Assembly: GCF_002940685.1 (NCBI RefSeq)
Contig: NZ_PNFP01000004.1
Location: 372,001 to 436,000, forward strand
DNA length: 64,000 nucleotides
Reading direction: 5' to 3'
Source of the DNA: Ensifer adhaerens
GTDB lineage: Bacteria > Pseudomonadota > Alphaproteobacteria > Rhizobiales > Rhizobiaceae
In this document: positions 1 through 8,440 of the stretch, in pieces
Position numbering within the stretch: position 1 is the stretch's first letter
How the letters are laid out: the number at the start of each line of letters is the position of its first letter
Made by a program: the position numbers and the translations under genes
Notes under the pieces: model-generated
What the model saw: only the letters and a program-made list of their open reading frames with translations
The model's database searches: none
Told to the model about the DNA's origin: nothing

Positions 1-689
1 CGGTGAAGGCGAAGATCTCCGACATCCTCGACTCGGTCTACGAGAAGGACCACGTCCGCGCCGACATCTCCGGCGTCGCCGGCAAGGGCTTTGCCGACGG
101 CGGCCACCTCGTCGGCAACAACCTGCAGGCCCACCTCAACGCGCTCGAAAAACAGATGCGCGACGCCGCCGCCGACCTCGACTTCGAAAAGGCCGCCCGC
201 TTGCGCGACGAAATCAAACGCCTCAAGGCCGCCGAACTGGCCGCGATGGACGACCCGATGGCGCGGGAAGAGGCGAAATCGCAGGAGGGTGCGACCGGCA
301 AAGGCAACAAGGGCGCCTCCTCTCCGTCGTCATCCTCGGCCTCGAGCCGAGGATCCAAACCCACGAGCGACAAGTCCCTCTTCCAGAAGCCTTCGCTCGA
401 CGACATGGGCCCCGGCACCGACACGGAAACCCCACTGTTCCGCAAGCCCGACCTCGACGAAATGGGCCGCGACGTCGCCACGCCAGCCGGCGCGGACAAA
501 TCGCTGTTCCGCCGCAACACCCTGGACGAAATGACCGTCGGCCGCACCGAAAAACCGGTCATCGGTCACGTCCCGGAAAAGCCGATCCTTACGCGGGCGA
601 AGCCGGGTGTCGGGTCCTATGAAGACCCGGCGGACCAGAAGCGGCAGAAGGGCCGGACCAAGGGAAAGACGGGGCGGCCCGGGCGGTAG
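1..689 (+). CDS. uvrB: UvrABC excinuclease subunit B, C-terminal part (5' end outside window)
   Basis: This is the 3' end of uvrB; the frame is open at the left edge, so the GTG at base 3 is internal. UvrB is the DNA-damage-verifying helicase subunit of nucleotide excision repair. The UVR motif (ALEKQMRDAAADLDFEKAAR region, about residues 47-66 of the visible part) is the UvrC-contacting coiled coil that normally ends the protein. Here about 145 residues follow it. That tail is low-complexity (Ser-rich, then basic) and carries three degenerate repeats of the type LF-[QR]-[KR]-x-[STD]-LD-[DE]-M, the last followed by VGRTEKP. The gene ends in a Lys/Arg/Gly-rich stretch. A degraded second copy of the tail lies just downstream in another frame. 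Confidence 0.95.
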   Translation, partial: VKAKISDILDSVYEKDHVRADISGVAGKGFADGGHLVGNNLQAHLNALEKQMRDAAADLDFEKAARLRDEIKRLKAAELAAMDDPMAREEAKSQEGATGKGNKGASSPSSSSASSRGSKPTSDKSLFQKPSLDDMGPGTDTETPLFRKPDLDEMGRDVATPAGADKSLFRRNTLDEMTVGRTEKPVIGHVPEKPILTRAKPGVGSYEDPADQKRQKGRTKGKTGRPGR

Positions 690-757
690 TCTGCGCTCAG
701 AAGACGCCATGTGGCCCCGCAACGGTATCCAGCACAATCTCCCGACAAAGCGGAGAT

Positions 758-885
758 CATCTAAGAGCTACTTCCAGAAGCCATCCCTCTACCACATGGG
801 CACCGAGACTGAGCGCCCGCTGTTCCGCGAAAACCCCGGACAAGCAATCGTCGGCCGCACCAAAGCCGGTGCCCGGCCACATCCC
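758..885 (+). pseudogene. Degenerate second copy of the uvrB 3' tail
   Basis: Reading the frame that starts at 607, this stretch gives SYFQKPSLYHMG, then PLFREN, then IVGRTKAG. This matches the order of the motifs in the real UvrB tail upstream (SLFQKPSLDDMG, PLFRKP, TVGRTEKP), with one repeat unit missing. The DNA also matches: cttccagaagcc is identical in both copies, and gtcggccgcacc occurs in both. The frame differs from that of uvrB and the copy is separated from it by the uvrB stop codon, so it is a remnant and not an extension. It lies between uvrB and the AT-rich SIR2-kinase gene, as expected if a foreign segment inserted at the 3' end of uvrB and displaced part of the old tail. Confidence 0.6.
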
Positions 886-963
886 GACGAGACCAATCCT
901 GCCCGAGTTAAACCGCTCGTCGGTCCTCAAGTGCCGCTTGCTACTTGTTGACGTGTCGTTAGG

Positions 964-3369
964 ATGCAATCAACGGGCACAACCCTAGATCAAGCACATC
1001 TAAAACAAGAAAGAAATCGCATCATCATGCAAACACTACATGACCAATTGTACTTTAAGAAACTTTCAAAAATATATGCCGAAAAGACAAAGAGGCTCAT
1101 TGTATTTTGCGGAGCTGGGGCTTCACTTGAAGCAGACGTACCAAATTGGATTGGACTAATTGACGTACTCAAAACCCATTACCTAACGTCTGCTCACACA
1201 ACGTTAGGTGAGAAAATTGCCGAGGGTTTCTCCGAACAAATAGACGCTGAACCAAGCAACTGGAATAAGAGGGGGATGCTCAAGGAGGCGCTCGGCGAGC
1301 AATACGAACAAATTGTTAGAGCAGTACTGCAGCCAAAACCGGGAAAAATCCCAACGTTTCACAAGAGGATTTGGGATCTAGAGCCCCACGCTTTACTTTC
1401 ATTCAACTTAGACAATCTGACCAACACTTCATTTGCCGAGAGAAAAACAGGCGCTGTCCCGAATTATCTCTTAGGAAAAGACGCAGCATCAAGTCGCACG
1501 AGTTTGGGTGACGGCCGTCCGCTAATCGTAGATCTCCACGGCAATATTGAAAATCCAAGATCGTGGGTGCTCACGAACACTGATTTAGGCGAATTGATTA
1601 ACGACTATTCGTACATAGAATTTCTAAAGAGCATGTTCACTCACAACCTAGTGATATTCTATGGAGTTGGCGTCGATGATCTGTCAGTCACAGGACAATT
1701 GAACTACTTGAAGTCAATAAATTTTGTCACTGGAGACTATTTTCTTATTAAACGAAAAGAAGAGACGCGAGATCTGGATATATCCAAAAGCATACCGTTA
1801 AACATTATTTACACTGGAGAAGACAAAAGCTGGGAAGAAGGGTTCTCATACTTTGTTGACGAGCTGAAGAAGGCTAGACCGAAGGAACCAACGGCTGCTC
1901 CAGTGTTATCAATCATCGAGGAACACAATGCTATTCCAAGCCTCGATGAAATGCTGAAGCTTACGCCGGACCAAATTCGTCTACACCTGGCTTCTGCCAC
2001 AAAGCATTTCTCCGAAGATGGAAACTTTGATTATAGAGCCTACCAATCGTTTTGCAGTGAATACGACACAGCCATCCACATATCGACTCGCGTGAATCCA
2101 AACTCAAGCGATCAATACTGGCTAGGGAATAGAATATCTTCCGAACTAGGCCGAGGGAACTTCGGAAGGGTGTACCAAGCCTTTGACAAGAACGAGGAGT
2201 CGATCGCCATTAAGGTCGCCCACATGGAGGTACGCGACGACGAAGCGATGCTAAACAGCTTTAGGCGTGGCGTAGAATCAATGCGCCTACTCGGCCAAAG
2301 CAGCATTAGTGGAATCGTTAAAATAAAGGACGCATCTGAGCTTCCACCAAGTTTGGTTATGGAATATATTCAGGGAGTTGACCTACAGAAATACATAAAC
2401 GATCACTATACAAAATCAATTTCTGATAAACTTCAAATATGCCTTTGGATATCTGAAATAATATTCGAATGCCACTCTCACGAAATGGCTGTCCTGCACA
2501 GAGATTTAAGACCCAGTAATATCATGATTTGCGGAGACTATTGGGAATCTGTTTCAAAGGAGAAGATCCGAGTTCTTGATTTTGATTTGGCTTGGTTCAA
2601 GGGGGCGTCTGGTGCTGAGTTTTACATGAATGCGTCCCAAGCATTGGGTTTCCTGGCTCCAGAGCAACTCGATTCCCGATCCAAATACAGCACACGCTCT
2701 GCTCTTGTTGACGTTTATGGTCTAGCTATGCTGCTGTACTTTGTCGTATCAAGCGAAATACCGTTAGCAAGCGCGTCAACTCGAACCGATTGGCCCCTGA
2801 GAGTTCGAAACGCTTCATCGTCTGTATTCAACAGAGATTGGCGCTCGACGAAATACCTGTTCCAGAAATTGATTTCTCGAGCGACGGACGAAGATCAATC
2901 AAAAAGACCGACTCTGCAGGACTTCATTCAAGATCTTAACAGGATCATTGAAATATTCGACAAGAAATACCCACTAGACATTGATTCTTGTGTTCTAGAG
3001 ATTCTTTCAAGAATTTCCGGATCTGGGGAAGAATTTTCCTTCAATAGAAGTACGAGGGAGGGAAGTTACACCTCAAAAGCTGGAACGAAAATTAATTTCT
3101 CCGTTAATGGTGGAAACGCTTTTTGTACTATGGATTACACCATAGGAGAAAGCGCTAACCGTGTCACGAGAGGAAAGACACTTACCAATTCTCTATTTCG
3201 GGCGAAAAGTAAGGTTCAGAAGGTTGCCACAGTGGACGAGAGGGGAACTGCGACTAACATGGGCGCAAACAGATTGCGATTTTCCTTCTCACCGCCGTCG
3301 TCTTTAAAAGACTTTAATGAAATTGCTAGCGCGATTGACTTTGCTATGACGGAGATATCAAAGGACTAG
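964..3369 (+). CDS. SIR2 domain-protein kinase fusion, putative defence effector
   Basis: The 801-residue protein has three parts. (1) Residues about 45-300 are a SIR2-like NAD-binding domain: FCGAGAS (48-54), FNLDN (147-151, the sirtuin xNxD motif), LHGN (191-194, catalytic-type His192) and GVGVDD (234-239). (2) Residues about 388-655 are a eukaryotic-type protein kinase: glycine loop GRGNFGRV (396-403), Lys417 in AIKV, HRDLRPSN (512-519) with catalytic Asp514 and Asn519, DFD (539-541) in place of DFG, and APE (565-567). (3) Residues about 680-801 are unrecognised. There is no signal peptide or membrane segment. The DNA is clearly AT-richer than its neighbours, with many AGA, ATA and TTA codons. 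SIR2 domains in known antiphage proteins (ThsA, DSR, SIR2-HerA) degrade NAD; a similar role here, gated by the kinase, is inference. ATG 964 is used; ATG 1027, after AAGAAAG, is an alternative. The gene stands alone. Confidence 0.85.
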   Translation: MQSTGTTLDQAHLKQERNRIIMQTLHDQLYFKKLSKIYAEKTKRLIVFCGAGASLEADVPNWIGLIDVLKTHYLTSAHTTLGEKIAEGFSEQIDAEPSNWNKRGMLKEALGEQYEQIVRAVLQPKPGKIPTFHKRIWDLEPHALLSFNLDNLTNTSFAERKTGAVPNYLLGKDAASSRTSLGDGRPLIVDLHGNIENPRSWVLTNTDLGELINDYSYIEFLKSMFTHNLVIFYGVGVDDLSVTGQLNYLKSINFVTGDYFLIKRKEETRDLDISKSIPLNIIYTGEDKSWEEGFSYFVDELKKARPKEPTAAPVLSIIEEHNAIPSLDEMLKLTPDQIRLHLASATKHFSEDGNFDYRAYQSFCSEYDTAIHISTRVNPNSSDQYWLGNRISSELGRGNFGRVYQAFDKNEESIAIKVAHMEVRDDEAMLNSFRRGVESMRLLGQSSISGIVKIKDASELPPSLVMEYIQGVDLQKYINDHYTKSISDKLQICLWISEIIFECHSHEMAVLHRDLRPSNIMICGDYWESVSKEKIRVLDFDLAWFKGASGAEFYMNASQALGFLAPEQLDSRSKYSTRSALVDVYGLAMLLYFVVSSEIPLASASTRTDWPLRVRNASSSVFNRDWRSTKYLFQKLISRATDEDQSKRPTLQDFIQDLNRIIEIFDKKYPLDIDSCVLEILSRISGSGEEFSFNRSTREGSYTSKAGTKINFSVNGGNAFCTMDYTIGESANRVTRGKTLTNSLFRAKSKVQKVATVDERGTATNMGANRLRFSFSPPSSLKDFNEIASAIDFAMTEISKD

Positions 3370-3740
3370 GCGTTTCGCTCGGCATAGCTCCGCCTCTGTA
3401 CAGAATATGCCGGGGGGCGCCGGTTAGAAGCGCCCCTCGCGTCCGAGATGTAGTTGGCTGAAGCGTCGAGGTTTATCCTTCTCTGCGACACCTCGATTGA
3501 ACGGAAACCCGAAATGTGTACCGTGAACGTCGCTTGGAACTGCGCCGCACCCACACCCTTGCCACCTCCCCCACTCCCCGCTACAACCACAGCATGATCA
3601 GCACCGCGCACATCGCTGCCACCTATTATGCGACGTCTCCATAGGGAGCGGCGCGTTTCGATCATGCCTTGAAACAAGCCGCCGTCAGGCGGCTTTGTTT
3701 TGCTCAGTGCTCCCTGGCGGCAAAGCCATGGAGAGTACCG
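3370..3740. other. Intergenic region between the SIR2-kinase gene and tyrS
   Basis: These 371 bases carry no convincing gene. The first part is transitional in composition between the AT-rich SIR2-kinase gene and the GC-rich host DNA. The only clear structure is the terminator hairpin at 3676-3701. No second uvrB-like copy, direct repeat or tRNA-like attachment site was recognised on this side. The tyrS ribosome binding site lies at the right end (about 3730). Confidence 0.5.
3676..3701 (+). terminator. Rho-independent terminator
   Basis: An 8-bp perfect stem (aagccgcc / ggcggctt) with a GTCA loop is followed by tgtttt. It lies 306 bases after the SIR2-kinase stop and 40 bases before the tyrS start, so it would end readthrough from the accessory gene or act as a leader hairpin for tyrS. 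Confidence 0.6.
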
Positions 3741-5003
3741 ATGACCCATTCCGACAATCCCACCGATGCCTTTGAGCCGCGCTCGGCGATCGCCCGGACG
3801 CTGGTCGAGCGCGGTTATGTCAACCAGGTGACCGACCTTGCGGGCATCGACAGTGCCTTTGCGGCCGGGATCGTGCCTGTTTATGCCGGCTTCGATGCGA
3901 CGGCGGACAGTCTGCATGTCGGGCATCTCATGCCGATCATGTCGCTCAGGCGGATGCAGCAGGCCGGCCACAAGCCGATCGTGCTGATCGGTGGCGGCAC
4001 CACCCGCATCGGTGATCCCAGCTTTCGCTCGGCGGCGCGGCCGATGCTGTCGGAGGAGGAGATCGCGGCCAATGTCGCCGGCATCCGCACGGTGTTCGAG
4101 CGGCTGCTGACGTTTGGCGACGGGCCGACCGATGCTGTTTTGGTCAACAATGCCGACTGGCTGGACCGGATGGCCTGGATCGACATGCTCCGGGACGTCG
4201 GCAAACATTTCTCCGTCAACCGCATGCTCTCCTTCGACAGCGTGAAGTCGCGGCTGGAGCAGCAGGAGAACCTGAGCTTTCTCGAGTTCAACTACATGAT
4301 CCTGCAGGCGGTCGATTTCCTCGAACTGTTCCGCCGCACCGGCTGCCGGCTGCAGCTCGGCGGCGGCGACCAGTGGGGCAACATCGTCGGCGGTGTCGAT
4401 CTCTTGCGCCGGATCGAGGGCGCGGAGGTCTTCGGCATGACCACGCCGCTTCTGACCACCGCCTCGGGCGTCAAGATGGGCAAGACGGCGGCCGGCGCCG
4501 TCTGGGTCAATGCCGACCGGCTGTCGCCCTACGACTACTGGCAGTTCTGGCGCAACGCCGAGGATGCCGATGTCGTGCGGTTCCTGAAACTCTTCACCGA
4601 GCTGCCGCTCGACGAGATCGAACGGCTCGGCCGCGCCGAGGGTGCGGAACTGAACGCGGTGAAGGAGCGGCTCGCCAACGAGGCGACGGCGCTGGTGCAT
4701 GGGGTCGATGCAGCCCGGCAGGCGCAGGAAACCGCGCGGCAGGCTTTTGGCGCGGGCGAAGCAGCCGAGGGGCTGCCGACGGTCGTGCTCAGCGATGCCG
4801 AGCGCCTGAGCGGCATCGGTCTCGTCGATCTCGTGGTGCGGGCAGGACTGGCCGCCTCGAAAAGCGAGGCCCGCAGGGCGATCGCCGGCCGCAGCATCCG
4901 GCTTGCCGGAGACGTCGTCGCGGTCGTCGACACGATCATCAGGCCCGAGACGCTGCCGCTGCGGCTTTCCTTCGGCCGCAAGCTGCACGTGGTGGTGAAG
5001 TAA
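3741..5003 (+). CDS. tyrS: Tyrosyl-tRNA synthetase
   Basis: A class I aminoacyl-tRNA synthetase of 420 residues that charges tRNA-Tyr. The HIGH-type motif is HVGH (59-62), the KMSKS-type loop is KMGKT (245-249), and the N-terminal PVYAGFDATADSLHVGH segment is typical of bacterial TyrS. The last 70 or so residues form an S4-type RNA-binding domain (SKSEARRAI...SIRLAGDVV). The ATG at 3741 is chosen because GGAGAG lies 6-10 bases upstream and family similarity begins just after it; an in-frame upstream start at 3669 would add 24 unrelated residues and overlap the terminator hairpin. No operon partner: the next gene is convergent. Confidence 0.96.
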   Translation: MTHSDNPTDAFEPRSAIARTLVERGYVNQVTDLAGIDSAFAAGIVPVYAGFDATADSLHVGHLMPIMSLRRMQQAGHKPIVLIGGGTTRIGDPSFRSAARPMLSEEEIAANVAGIRTVFERLLTFGDGPTDAVLVNNADWLDRMAWIDMLRDVGKHFSVNRMLSFDSVKSRLEQQENLSFLEFNYMILQAVDFLELFRRTGCRLQLGGGDQWGNIVGGVDLLRRIEGAEVFGMTTPLLTTASGVKMGKTAAGAVWVNADRLSPYDYWQFWRNAEDADVVRFLKLFTELPLDEIERLGRAEGAELNAVKERLANEATALVHGVDAARQAQETARQAFGAGEAAEGLPTVVLSDAERLSGIGLVDLVVRAGLAASKSEARRAIAGRSIRLAGDVVAVVDTIIRPETLPLRLSFGRKLHVVVK

Positions 5004-5010
5004 CCGACGG

Positions 5011-5039
5011 CGCGCCGGGAGGCGATGGTTCCCGGCGCG
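5011..5039 (+). terminator. Hairpin after tyrS
   Basis: A 10-bp perfect stem (cgcgccggga / tcccggcgcg) with a 9-base loop begins 7 bases after the tyrS stop. There is no strong T-run, so termination is likely but not certain. It lies between convergent tyrS and the sulfatase gene. Confidence 0.5.
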
Positions 5040-5136
5040 TCATCCTGTCGGTCCGTATCAGGCGGACCAGGCACGCTCGCCCGACGCATGGCGCACCCGC
5101 ATAAGTCGCGCTTGATCCGGCAAGGCGCAACAGGCT

Positions 5137-6735
5137 TTACTTCCCGCTCGAGGCCTGGAGGTTTTCCATCACCTGGTCGATCGAGAAGCTTCCCGGCTTC
5201 TGTCGCGGCGGAAGCTCCTTGAAGGTTTCAAGGAAGCTCGCGACATAGGCCTGGGCCGGCACCATGACGAACAGGTGCTCGACGCGCCAGCGTTCATAGT
5301 CCATGCCTTCATGGTCGGCCGTCTCGAACGGATCGGAGCGCAGGTTGAAGAGTTTCGGCAGCCGCAGGGGCACGAAAGGCTCCTGCCAGACATCGAGCCC
5401 TTCGGCACGTTGTTCGGCAAAGACGATCTTCCACTGCTCGTAGCGCAGGCCGACCAGCGTCCCGTCGTCGACAAAGTAGATGAACTCCTTGCGCGGGCTC
5501 GGGCCCTTTGCTGCGAGATAGTCGGTGATGTCGTAGCCGTCGAGATGGACCTTGAAGGTCTTGGAAGCGGCCTCGTAGCCGGTGAGCAGCTTGTCCTTGA
5601 CCTTCGGCTCGCTGGCTGCAGCCACCAGCGTCGGAATCCAGTCCTCATGCGCGACGATCTCGTTGTAGATCGTGCCCGGCTTGATCGTGCCCGGCCAGCG
5701 CACGGCGCAGGGCACGCGGAAGCCGCCTTCCCAGTTGGTGTTCTTCTCGCCGCGGAAGGGCGATTGTCCGCCATCCGGCCAGGTGAACTTTTCGGCGCCG
5801 TTGTCGGTCGAGTACATGACGATGGTGTTTTCGGCGAGGCCGAGATCGTCGAGCGCCTTCAGCATCTGGCCGACCATCTCGTCATGCTCCACCATGCCAT
5901 CCGGGTAGATGCCAAGCCCGGTCTTGCCCTGGCTTTCGGCCTTGAGCCGTGTCCAGACATGCATGCGCGTCGAGTTCCACCAGAGGAAGAACGGCTTGTT
6001 CTCCTCCTTGGCCCGCTTGAGGAAGCCGATCGCCGCATCCGTGACCTCCTGGTCGATCGTTTCCATCCGCTTCCTCGTCAGCGGTCCCGTGTTCTCGATG
6101 CGCCCGTCCGCATAGCTGTGCAGCACGCCGCGGGGCCCGAAGCGCTCGCGGAACGCCGGGTTCTTGGGGTAATCGGGGTGTTCCGGCTCGTCCTCCGCAT
6201 TGAGGTGATAGAGCGATCCGAAGAACTCGTCGAAGCCGTGCGCGGTCGGCAGGTGCTCGTCACGGTCGCCCAGGTGGTTCTTGCCGAACTGGCCGGTCAT
6301 GTAGCCATGCGGCTTCAGGAGTTCGGCGAGCGTCGGGTCTTCCGCCTGCATGCCCTCCTTGGCGCCCGGCAGGCCGACCTTCAGCAGTCCGGTGCGATAG
6401 GGAGACTGGCCGGTGATGAAGGCGGCGCGCCCGGCCGTGCAGCTCTGCTGGCCGTAATAGTCGGTAAAAAGCCCGCCCTCCCGGGCGATCCGGTCGATGT
6501 TGGGCGTCTTGTAGCCCATCATGCCCTGATTGTAGGAACTGACGTTCCAGTAGCCGACATCGTCGCCCCACAGGATCAGGATGTTCGGCGGTCGCGTGCC
6601 CGTCTGCGCCCGCGCCCGTGTTATCGTCGCCGGTGCAGCGAACATTGCGGCGGCGAGTGCAGTGCTGCCGAGCAGCAGAAGATTGCGACGGCTGAGGCCG
6701 GCGGTCGCTTCAGCCCTGATGATGTCCTTGCTCAT
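5137..6735 (-). CDS. Tat-exported arylsulfatase (type I sulfatase)
   Basis: The 532-residue protein starts with a twin-arginine signal (SRRNLLLLGS, residues 15-24, then a hydrophobic segment to about 44), so it is predicted to be periplasmic. The sulfatase fold follows: LWGDDVGYWN with metal-binding Asp58-Asp59, and CTAGR (Cys99-Arg103), the C-x-[PA]-x-R motif whose Cys is oxidised to formylglycine. STDNGAE is the second metal/sulfate-site block. The start at 6735 has GAGGAGG just upstream; the longer open frame to 6852 adds residues without signal-peptide character. Substrate unknown. A divergently transcribed AraC regulator (6914) may control it. No sulfatase-maturase gene is next to it. 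Confidence 0.92.
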   Translation of the reverse strand: MSKDIIRAEATAGLSRRNLLLLGSTALAAAMFAAPATITRARAQTGTRPPNILILWGDDVGYWNVSSYNQGMMGYKTPNIDRIAREGGLFTDYYGQQSCTAGRAAFITGQSPYRTGLLKVGLPGAKEGMQAEDPTLAELLKPHGYMTGQFGKNHLGDRDEHLPTAHGFDEFFGSLYHLNAEDEPEHPDYPKNPAFRERFGPRGVLHSYADGRIENTGPLTRKRMETIDQEVTDAAIGFLKRAKEENKPFFLWWNSTRMHVWTRLKAESQGKTGLGIYPDGMVEHDEMVGQMLKALDDLGLAENTIVMYSTDNGAEKFTWPDGGQSPFRGEKNTNWEGGFRVPCAVRWPGTIKPGTIYNEIVAHEDWIPTLVAAASEPKVKDKLLTGYEAASKTFKVHLDGYDITDYLAAKGPSPRKEFIYFVDDGTLVGLRYEQWKIVFAEQRAEGLDVWQEPFVPLRLPKLFNLRSDPFETADHEGMDYERWRVEHLFVMVPAQAYVASFLETFKELPPRQKPGSFSIDQVMENLQASSGK

Positions 6736-6913
6736 GTCCCTTCCTCCTCTGGCAATCGTCCATTGGCCGGGCACACGCGTGACTTGACGCACCCGCACGA
6801 TAGTGAGGAGTTTCGGACCGGCGGCGGCCGGCGGGCTACTTGATTCCCGCAAAAATCGGCCTCAGACTGCAAACAAGCAAGCGGCAACGGTGCGGGAGCG
6901 CGGGATCGAGGTC

Positions 6914-7900
6914 ATGGACGCCGTCAGCACTCGCCCGCTCGATCGGTTCCCGCAACTGGCCACGACTGACCCGGACGAACTGCTGACACGGATCTCGGGC
7001 CTGTTTGCGGTTCGATCCATCGATTTTCCGGGGCGTGACGGCGGCTTTGATGCCCAGCTCAACCATTGCCAGATGCAGGATGTCGGATTGACTTATGCGC
7101 GCTATGGCGCGCCGATGCATGCGGTCGTCGAGCAGGCGGACCACTATCTCCAGGGCTTTCCGCTCAGCGGCAATGGCGACGCGACGATCGACCAGGCATC
7201 GGGCACGCTGTCGCGCAACCGGGGGATCGTCGGTGGGCCGGGCGTAAGGATGAGGCTGCGCTACTCGCTCGATTTCGAGCACCTGATCCTCCGGATCAGG
7301 CCGGCCGGCTTGGTACGAAAGCTTGCCAACCTGATCGGCGGGCCGGTCGATCCACCGTTGCAGATCATCGCGGAGATCGCCGGCAACGATGCGCAGTTCA
7401 GGCTGATCGAGTTCATCGCCGGGGAACTCGGACGATCGGGGGCGAGATTGCCGCCGGTCCTGCTTGCGGAAATGGAACAGGCGATCATGGTCGCCTACCT
7501 CTGCAATTCGCGGCACAACTATACGCAGGCGCTGGAGACCGGCTCGCCGGCGGCGGCGCCCTGGCAGGTGCGCCGCGCCGAGGAATACATCCGCGACAAC
7601 TGGGACAAGCCGATCACCATCGAAGCACTGGCGGCAGCCGCCAACACCAGCGCCCGGAGCCTCTTCCTTTCATTCAAGCGCGCCCGCGGCATTTCGCCGA
7701 TCGCCTTCGCCCGCCGGGTGCGGCTCACTCAGGCGCATGCCATGCTTTCAGCGCCCGAGCCCGGAACGAGCGTGACCTCCGTCGCCTTCGATTGCGGCTT
7801 CGGCAATCTCGGTGCCTTCGCACGCTACTATCAGCTCAGCTACGGCGAGCTGCCATCCGACACGCTGCGGATGGCCAGACCCGTTCGAGACATCGGCTAA
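6914..7900 (+). CDS. AraC family transcriptional regulator
   Basis: This 328-residue regulator has an N-terminal ligand-binding region of the AraC-binding-like type (residues about 1-190) and a C-terminal double helix-turn-helix (about 220-322; RRAEEYIRDNWDKPITIEALA, then VAFDCGFGNLGAFARYYQ). It is divergent from the sulfatase gene with a 178-base gap, so it is a plausible regulator of that gene, though this is inferred from position only. The ATG at 6914 is preferred; the open frame extends to 6803 but those extra residues lack domain character. Confidence 0.85.
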   Translation: MDAVSTRPLDRFPQLATTDPDELLTRISGLFAVRSIDFPGRDGGFDAQLNHCQMQDVGLTYARYGAPMHAVVEQADHYLQGFPLSGNGDATIDQASGTLSRNRGIVGGPGVRMRLRYSLDFEHLILRIRPAGLVRKLANLIGGPVDPPLQIIAEIAGNDAQFRLIEFIAGELGRSGARLPPVLLAEMEQAIMVAYLCNSRHNYTQALETGSPAAAPWQVRRAEEYIRDNWDKPITIEALAAAANTSARSLFLSFKRARGISPIAFARRVRLTQAHAMLSAPEPGTSVTSVAFDCGFGNLGAFARYYQLSYGELPSDTLRMARPVRDIG

Positions 7901-7935
7901 GGCGCGAGACGTCGCAGCCGGCGTCGGTGAAAAAG

Positions 7936-8277
7936 CTATTCAGCCGCGACCGCCCGCGCATCGACAGTGTCGCCGAACTCCTCGCCCCATTGGCAGAGCG
8001 CTCCCGCCGCGACATTGAGCGCGGCACCGCGCTTGGTCAGCGAATAGACCACCTTTGGCGGTGTCTCCGGGTAAGTGGTGCGGGAAACGAGACCGTCGGC
8101 TTCGAGCTCGCGCAGCTGCTGTGCCAGCATCTTTTCGCTGATCTCGGGGATCGCCTGACGGAGCCGGCCGAAGCGGCGGGCGGCCTTGCCGAGTTCGCAG
8201 AGAATATCGACCTTCCATTTGCCTTCGATTGCCCGGAGCGCGGTCATGAAGCCGCAGTTTTCCATCGCATTCGTCAC
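7936..8277 (-). CDS. HxlR-type winged-helix regulator
   Basis: A 113-residue protein with the HxlR signature: Cys near the N-terminus (ENCGF), then ALRAIEGKWKVDILCEL, ISEKMLAQQLRELEADGLV and the wing YPETPPKVVYSLTKRG. HxlR proteins are small dimeric DNA-binding sensors, often redox- or electrophile-responsive through that Cys. The GTG start at 8277 lies 6-8 bases after GGGAGG; an ATG at 8265 is the alternative. It is divergent from the oxidoreductase gene at 8441 and probably regulates it. Confidence 0.88.
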   Translation of the reverse strand: MTNAMENCGFMTALRAIEGKWKVDILCELGKAARRFGRLRQAIPEISEKMLAQQLRELEADGLVSRTTYPETPPKVVYSLTKRGAALNVAAGALCQWGEEFGDTVDARAVAAE

Positions 8278-8440
8278 GTCATCCTCCCTTACTGCGGGGT
8301 AAGCACTTACCGCCGGGTGCGTATTGCGACCCGGACGCTCCCCCTTACCTCTCTCCAGCGACGGCAACCGCCGCGCGTCGAAAACCAGAGCGGGATGCGG
8401 GCGCAAGCGCCTTCCCGCGCCATGGATATGGAGAGTGAAC

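Noticed and set aside
690-963. 114-codon frame at 607-951 as a real gene
   Set aside because: It overlaps the uvrB end in another frame, has no ribosome binding site, and its only recognisable part is the decayed uvrB tail.
3366-4988. 540-codon minus-strand frame opposite tyrS
   Set aside because: It runs antisense through a clear tyrS gene; composition is that of a high-GC shadow frame and no domain is visible.
5275-6843. 522-codon plus-strand frame opposite the sulfatase gene
   Set aside because: The sulfatase motifs, Tat signal and ribosome binding site are on the minus strand; this frame has none.
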